DNA of 17,032 nucleotides from assembly GCA_017560175.1 (NCBI GenBank), contig JAFYOK010000309.1:1-17032 (forward strand). Direction: 5' to 3'. The DNA comes from Clostridia bacterium. GTDB taxonomy: Bacteria > Bacillota > Clostridia > Oscillospirales > Butyricicoccaceae. A program made the position numbers and the translations under genes. A model generated the notes under the pieces. It had not been told where the DNA came from, did not search any database, and worked only from the letters and a program-made list of their open reading frames with translations. Positions 13,282 to 17,032 of this stretch are shown piece by piece (position 1 is the first letter of the stretch; each line of letters begins with the position of its first letter).

Positions 13282-14087
13282 TCCACAACAAACCCAGTAA
13301 GGGCGGAAGAATTCTTACCTTCCTGACCTTCCTTTTCCTCTATGCCCCCATTCTGGTGCTGATCATCTTCTCCTTTAACAGCACTAAGAGCCGTACCGTC
13401 TGGACAGGCTTCACTTTCGACTGGTACATCAAGCTCTTCAATAACGATGCCATCATGACTGCGCTGGGCACTACCCTTCTGGTTTCTGCTCTGGCTGCCG
13501 TTCTGGCCACCATCGCCGGTACATTTGCCGCTGTCGGCCTCTACGGTATGAAGCGCCGTCCCCGTGAGCTGCTGCTGCAGGTCAACAACATCCCGGTCAC
13601 CAATGCCGATATCATCACAGGTGTTTCCCTGTGTATCCTCTTCGTCTTCCTGGGCAAGCTCCTGGGCTTCGAACTGGGCTTCGGCACTCTGCTGATCGCG
13701 CATGTCACCTTCAACATCCCCTATGTTATTCTTTCGGTCCTTCCCAAGCTGCGTCAGCTGGATAAGAACCTCTTCGAAGCGGCACAGGATCTGGGCTGCT
13801 CGTGGATGCAGGCCTTCACCAAGGTCATCCTCCCCGAGATCTGGCCCGGTGTCACCAGCGGTCTGCTGATGGCCTTCACCCTGTCCATCGACGACTTCGT
13901 TATCAGCTACTTCACCGCAGGCTCGGTAGAGACCCTTTCGATGCGTATCTACGCCATGACCAAGAAGCGCATCAGCCCTGAGATCAACGCCATCTCGACC
14001 ATCCTGTTCCTGGCCATCCTCGTACTGCTGATCATCATCAACGTACGCGAAGTCCAGCAGGAAAAAAAGTCCGCCAAGAGACACTAA
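13278..14087 (+). CDS. potC: spermidine/putrescine ABC transporter permease PotC
   Basis: Second permease of the polyamine importer, pairing with PotB. The 269-residue product has six predicted membrane segments (about 12-34, 64-89, 104-126, 132-154, 192-213, 240-256). Its EAA motif is EAAQDLGCSWMQAFTKVILP (167-186), continuing EIWPGVTSG. It also has TLSIDDFVISYF (201-212), typical of PotC, and a basic C-terminal tail. It begins inside the potB stop, and potD starts 46 nt after its stop. Confidence 0.96.
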   Translation: MIHNKPSKGGRILTFLTFLFLYAPILVLIIFSFNSTKSRTVWTGFTFDWYIKLFNNDAIMTALGTTLLVSALAAVLATIAGTFAAVGLYGMKRRPRELLLQVNNIPVTNADIITGVSLCILFVFLGKLLGFELGFGTLLIAHVTFNIPYVILSVLPKLRQLDKNLFEAAQDLGCSWMQAFTKVILPEIWPGVTSGLLMAFTLSIDDFVISYFTAGSVETLSMRIYAMTKKRISPEINAISTILFLAILVLLIIINVREVQQEKKSAKRH

Positions 14088-14133
14088 GGCGGCACCCCGA
14101 ACAGTCATCTTTATTTTGAAGGGAGATAGAAAA

Positions 14134-15174
14134 TTGAAAAAAACACTTGTACTCATCACTGCTCTGCTGACCTTTGCTCTGCTTTTCGCCGGCTGCGGCA
14201 GCGACGAGTCCCAGGAAGTCGTTAACGTCTACAACTGGGGCGAAAACATCGACGAATCCATTTTCGATGATTTCGAAGAGGAGACCGGTATCAAGGTCAA
14301 CTACAAGGTTTATGAATCCAACGAGCAGCTTTATTCGGTCCTCAAGCAGGGCGGCGTCAACTACGACGTCATTATCCCCTCCGACTACATGATCTCTCGT
14401 CTGATCGAAGAGGATATGCTTGAAAAGATCGACATGAACAACGTTCCCAACATCTCCAAGATCGACCCCGAATATCTCAATCGTGAGTTCGATCCCAATC
14501 AGGAGTATTCGGTTCCCTATACCTGGGGCGTTGTCGGTCTCATCTACAACTCCAAGGTTGTTGACGAGCCCGTAACAAGCTGGAAGACACTGTTCGACGA
14601 AAAGTATGCAGGCCAGATCCTGCAGTTTGACAACTCCCGCGATGCTATGGCCACTGCCCTGTTTGCGCTGGGTTATTCGGTTAACACCACCGATGAGAAG
14701 GAGCTTCAGGAAGCCTTCGACCTGCTGGTCGAGCAGAAGGATATCCTGCAGGCCTATGTCATGGATACCATCTTCGATAAGCTGGAAGGCGGCGAGGCTG
14801 CCATCGGTGCTTACTATGCCGGCGACGCGCTGAGCATGATGGAGATCAACCCCGACCTGCGCTTCTGCATCCCCGAAGAAGGCACCAACTTCTTTGTTGA
14901 CGCTATGTGCATCCCCAAGGGCGCTGCCAACAAGACCAATGCCGAGTACTTCATCGACTTCATGTGCAATACCGACATTGCGCTGAGAAACATGGAAGTC
15001 ACCGGTTATGCAACACCTTCGGCTGAGGCTTATGCCGAGCTGGATGAAGAGACACAGAACAACGAGATCCTCTTCCCCGGCCATGAGATCCTCGAAAAGT
15101 GCGAGACTTACATCAACCTCCCCGCCGAAACACTGGAGCTGTATAACGACTACTGGACAAAGCTCAAGTCCTAA
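14134..15174 (+). CDS. potD: spermidine/putrescine-binding lipoprotein PotD
   Basis: Extracellular substrate-binding lipoprotein that hands polyamine to PotBC. The protein has 346 residues from a TTG start at 14134; AAGGGAGA ends about 8 nt before it. An in-frame TTG at 14116 overlaps that ribosome binding site and is rejected. The signal peptide KKTLVLITALLTFALLFAGC ends in a lipobox with lipidated Cys21. The mature part opens VVNVYNWGENIDESIFDDFE and contains YESNEQLYSVLK (60-71), the usual PotD features. AYYAGDALSMM is the probable polyamine-contact segment. The choice of spermidine or putrescine cannot be read with certainty. A strong terminator follows 12 nt after the stop. Confidence 0.95.
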   Translation: MKKTLVLITALLTFALLFAGCGSDESQEVVNVYNWGENIDESIFDDFEEETGIKVNYKVYESNEQLYSVLKQGGVNYDVIIPSDYMISRLIEEDMLEKIDMNNVPNISKIDPEYLNREFDPNQEYSVPYTWGVVGLIYNSKVVDEPVTSWKTLFDEKYAGQILQFDNSRDAMATALFALGYSVNTTDEKELQEAFDLLVEQKDILQAYVMDTIFDKLEGGEAAIGAYYAGDALSMMEINPDLRFCIPEEGTNFFVDAMCIPKGAANKTNAEYFIDFMCNTDIALRNMEVTGYATPSAEAYAELDEETQNNEILFPGHEILEKCETYINLPAETLELYNDYWTKLKS

Positions 15175-15186
15175 ATCCAACATCCC

Positions 15187-15216
15187 AAAGCCCTCCCCCA
15201 TCGGGAGGGCTTTTTT
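15187..15216 (+). terminator. potABCD terminator
   Basis: GCCCTCCC (15190-15197) pairs with GGGAGGGC (15203-15210), extended by AAA/TTT, loop of 5 nt, followed by six T residues. Confidence 0.95.
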
Positions 15217-15223
15217 CTATGTC

Positions 15224-15251
15224 TTGACATTTTTTCTGAGTATAGTAAAAT
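15224..15251 (+). promoter_or_regulatory. promoter of the DUF2812 membrane protein gene
   Basis: -35 TTGACA (15224-15229), 16-nt spacer, -10 TAAAAT (15246-15251). The -10 sits exactly in the gap of the AGTATAG/CTATACT inverted repeat. Confidence 0.75.
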
Positions 15252-15262
15252 ATTGCTATACT
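15239..15262. promoter_or_regulatory. candidate operator AGTATAG-N10-CTATACT
   Basis: Perfect 7-bp inverted repeat (15239-15245 and 15256-15262), centred on the -10 box, so a bound dimer would block transcription of the DUF2812 gene. Its sequence differs from the ATCGA-type operators before padR. Confidence 0.5.
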
Positions 15263-15290
15263 AAAGTCTTTCTGCAAAGGAGGTTCGCTG

Positions 15291-16526
15291 ATGTCCGACT
15301 ATATCTATCGTCCAAATCTTTATACCCCTGCCGATCACGAGGCCCAGATCCGCACCTTCGAAGCCATGGCGCGCAAAGGCTGGCAACTGGAAAGCTATGG
15401 CCGATTCATGCTTCGTTATCGTAAGGCCGAGCCTGCCGAGACCCGATATACCATGACCTTCCTGCGAGAGAAGAACATCAAAGGCATTGAGTACGCCTCC
15501 AAGCACCGCATCATCGACCGCGCTCTTCAGAACGGCTGGGCACTTGTCTGCGATTCTCCCCTCATGGATCTGCAGGTCTTCCGCACCGATCGGCTGAATC
15601 CTGTGCCTATTGTGGAGGATGACCGCATCCACCGCAAACAGACCGCCCTGTTCCTCCGCAAGCAGCATCTGCGTCAGCGCCTGTTCTTCATGCTGTTGCC
15701 GCTGCTCACCTTTCTGTTCTATGCCAATGACGGCCTGAGCCCCATCCGCATGGTGGCTTTGCCCGACTTTTTCTATCCCTATGCCCTTGCAGCTGTTCTT
15801 GGCCTGTACAGCCTCTGTGAAGGTTTTTGGTACATACTGTGGCGATTGTTCCGCATACCGGCCTGCACCATACCACGGCTTCTGCTTCGGTTGACACTCC
15901 TGCCACTGTGGGGCATCACGCTATGGTCGATCTGTGTCGCAGGTCTGCGTATGACTGCCTTCCTTCTGTTGGCGCTGATCGTTACTTTGTTGGCAGCCCT
16001 CAGCTATCGCTTGCTCAAGCGCAGATTCTACGAAAATCGCGCTCTGGCGGCTCCCATGTTCATTCTGCTCATCTTCATGCTTTCCCTGTTCATGGCCGAT
16101 ATCGTTATCAATCTGTATATCGAAGACGATACCATGCTGACTCTCTCAAATCAGCCTGCACCGGTCACTATAGCCGATCTTGGCTATGATACCGAAGTTC
16201 CCGGCCCATACGGCAGCCATACACCTGTTGCCGATTATATGATCTACGGACAGATGGACGCCACTGCTGACAGCTACTTCTATTATGAAGTCTGCACCAT
16301 CCCCTCCGATCTCCTGCGTTCCATGATCGTTCGTGCCGCAAAATGGATGTTCTGGATGAAGCCTGCCGATGCTGATCCCCGTTGGGATGTACAGGCATAC
16401 TATACAGCCAGCCCCAATGTCTATGACGCAGACTGCGCTATGTTCTGCAAAGAAGATACCATCTATTTCATTTACGGTTTCCCCGAACCCGGCAGCGATC
16501 GCCTGGTTGAACTGCTGACCCAATGA
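15291..16526 (+). CDS. DUF2812-type protein with five membrane segments
   Basis: Function unknown. The 411-residue protein has an N-terminal region resembling DUF2812 (about 1-105). It includes EAMARKGWQLESYGRFMLRY (25-44), then a second half with NGWALVCDSPLMDLQVFRTD (81-100). Five predicted membrane segments follow (about 130-145, 160-185, 200-219, 221-238, 254-276), then a C-terminal soluble region of about 135 residues that would lie outside the cell if the N-terminus is inside. AAAGGAGG is 7 nt before the ATG. It has its own promoter and terminator. DUF2812 proteins are often encoded beside PadR regulators, as here, and are suspected of membrane or envelope stress roles; that is inference. 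It is longer than the common members with two membrane segments. Confidence 0.75.
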   Translation: MSDYIYRPNLYTPADHEAQIRTFEAMARKGWQLESYGRFMLRYRKAEPAETRYTMTFLREKNIKGIEYASKHRIIDRALQNGWALVCDSPLMDLQVFRTDRLNPVPIVEDDRIHRKQTALFLRKQHLRQRLFFMLLPLLTFLFYANDGLSPIRMVALPDFFYPYALAAVLGLYSLCEGFWYILWRLFRIPACTIPRLLLRLTLLPLWGITLWSICVAGLRMTAFLLLALIVTLLAALSYRLLKRRFYENRALAAPMFILLIFMLSLFMADIVINLYIEDDTMLTLSNQPAPVTIADLGYDTEVPGPYGSHTPVADYMIYGQMDATADSYFYYEVCTIPSDLLRSMIVRAAKWMFWMKPADADPRWDVQAYYTASPNVYDADCAMFCKEDTIYFIYGFPEPGSDRLVELLTQ

Positions 16527-16536
16527 ACATATCTCC

Positions 16537-16567
16537 TTCCCCCGGTCATTTCCGGGGGAATCTTTTT
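16537..16567 (+). terminator. terminator after the DUF2812 gene
   Basis: TTCCCCCGG (16537-16545) and CCGGGGGAA (16552-16560) form a perfect 9-bp stem with a 6-nt loop, followed by TCTTTTT. Confidence 0.95.
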
Positions 16568-16596
16568 ATGTCTACACACTTCATCATAGCACCCTA

Positions 16597-16625
16597 TTGA
16601 CATTATCGATATTCGATGATATAGT
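16597..16625 (+). promoter_or_regulatory. padR promoter
   Basis: -35 TTGACA (16597-16602), 17-nt spacer, -10 TATAGT (16620-16625). The first operator fills the spacer, and the second lies just after the predicted start (about 16632). Confidence 0.88.
16602..16620. promoter_or_regulatory. padR operator O1
   Basis: ATTATCGA-TAT-TCGATGAT: imperfect inverted repeat with core ATCGA-N3-TCGAT, between the -35 and -10 boxes. Confidence 0.7.
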
Positions 16626-16634
16626 TAAATTGAA

Positions 16635-16653
16635 AATATCGATGTTCGATATT
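16635..16653. promoter_or_regulatory. padR operator O2
   Basis: AATATCGA-TGT-TCGATATT: perfect 8-bp inverted repeat with the same core as O1. The centres are 33 bp apart, about three helical turns, on the same face of the DNA. Confidence 0.75.
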
Positions 16654-16680
16654 ACCGTTTCTATTTATGGAGTTGATGTT

Positions 16681-17001
16681 ATGGCCAGAGAGAAATTTCA
16701 AACCCTGACCGAACAGATGTATTATATCCTGCTTTGCCTGCGTGAAGAACATTACGGTGCTGATATTGCCGAACTTGTCCGTCAATGGACCGATGGCAGC
16801 GTCATCATTGGTCCGGGCACCATGTATGGCCTGCTGGAAACCTTCCAGACCGAAGGTCTGATTCGATTGACCAAAACCGAGGGCCGCCGCCGCAGTTACC
16901 GCATCACCGACAAGGGCAATGCCATGCTGGAGGCCGAATACCAACGCCTCCGCCGCCTGACCGAAGACTACCGCCGCTATGGCCCCAAAACCGACAATTA
17001 A
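16681..17001 (+). CDS. PadR family transcriptional regulator
   Basis: Small winged-helix regulator of 106 residues, without the long C-terminal helix domain of large PadR proteins. It shows LTEQMYYILLCLREEHYGADIAELV and then the family motif GPGTMYGLLETFQTEGLI and the wing GRRRSYRITDKG (full stretch about residues 9-78). The ATG at 16681 has GGAG 8 nt upstream; a longer frame opening upstream would run through the promoter. Two matching operators in its own promoter indicate autorepression, usual for this group. The next gene starts only 12 nt after the stop and is very likely in the same operon and controlled with it. PadR/DUF2812 or PadR/DUF1700 pairs are common in Firmicutes. The inducer is unknown. 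Confidence 0.92.
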   Translation: MAREKFQTLTEQMYYILLCLREEHYGADIAELVRQWTDGSVIIGPGTMYGLLETFQTEGLIRLTKTEGRRRSYRITDKGNAMLEAEYQRLRRLTEDYRRYGPKTDN

Positions 17002-17013
17002 GGAGGAATAGTT

Positions 17014-17032
17014 ATGAAGAAAAAATACATCC
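17014..17032 (+). CDS. start of a gene downstream of padR (runs off right edge)
   Basis: ATG at 17014 with AGGAGG (17001-17006), which overlaps the padR stop codon, 7 nt upstream. Only MKKKYI can be read. From the context it may be a DUF2812- or DUF1700-type membrane protein partnered with PadR, but the visible codons cannot show that. Confidence 0.7.

Noticed and set aside
1..17032. Mobile elements, CRISPR arrays, tRNA or rRNA genes
   Set aside because: I looked for spaced direct repeats, transposase motifs and tRNA-like cloverleafs in the intergenic stretches and saw none. The genes form conserved housekeeping groupings.

Overview
The window looks like a chromosomal stretch of a low-to-mid GC Firmicute, most likely a gut Clostridia/Oscillospirales-type bacterium. 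The reasons are strong AGGAGG ribosome binding sites, consensus vegetative promoters, HPr kinase/phosphorylase, a YlmC/YmxH sporulation protein, an ECF thiamine transporter subunit, and zinc-binding (four-cysteine) forms of L28 and L32. I cannot name the genus from the sequence alone. Almost all of the window is ordinary housekeeping gene content; I found no CRISPR array, tRNA, rRNA, insertion sequence or phage gene.

Left part (1-5138, all on the minus strand). The 5' part of rpsB (ribosomal protein S2) runs off the left edge, preceded by a strong promoter and a structured leader of about 130 nt. Upstream of it lies the overlapping operon pxpA-pxpB-pxpC (5-oxoprolinase), then a YlmC/YmxH PRC-barrel protein, then thiT (thiamine ECF substrate-binding subunit) behind a TPP riboswitch and terminator, then hprK.

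Middle (5139-10206). The plus-strand rpmB (L28) has two apparent promoters. It converges on the minus-strand operon der-plsY-gpsA (a ribosome-assembly GTPase followed by two steps of phospholipid synthesis). Next comes the yceD-rpmF (DUF177-L32) pair, driven by two consensus promoters.

Right part (10207-17032, all on the plus strand). An RluA-family pseudouridine synthase is followed by the complete polyamine ABC transporter operon potA-potB-potC-potD, with its own promoter and terminator. Then come a DUF2812-type protein with five predicted membrane segments, a small PadR-family regulator with a two-operator promoter that looks self-repressing, and the first codons of a further gene translated just after padR.

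The points most worth a second look are regulatory. They are: (i) twin ATCGA-N3-TCGAT operators in the padR promoter; (ii) a hairpin between thiT and ylmC that can act both as a terminator and as a mask for the ylmC ribosome binding site; (iii) a nested-helix leader in front of rpsB; (iv) an 8+8 bp inverted repeat around the -35 box of the pot operon; and (v) an inverted repeat centred on the -10 box of the DUF2812 gene. Nothing here amounts to a clearly new multi-gene system.
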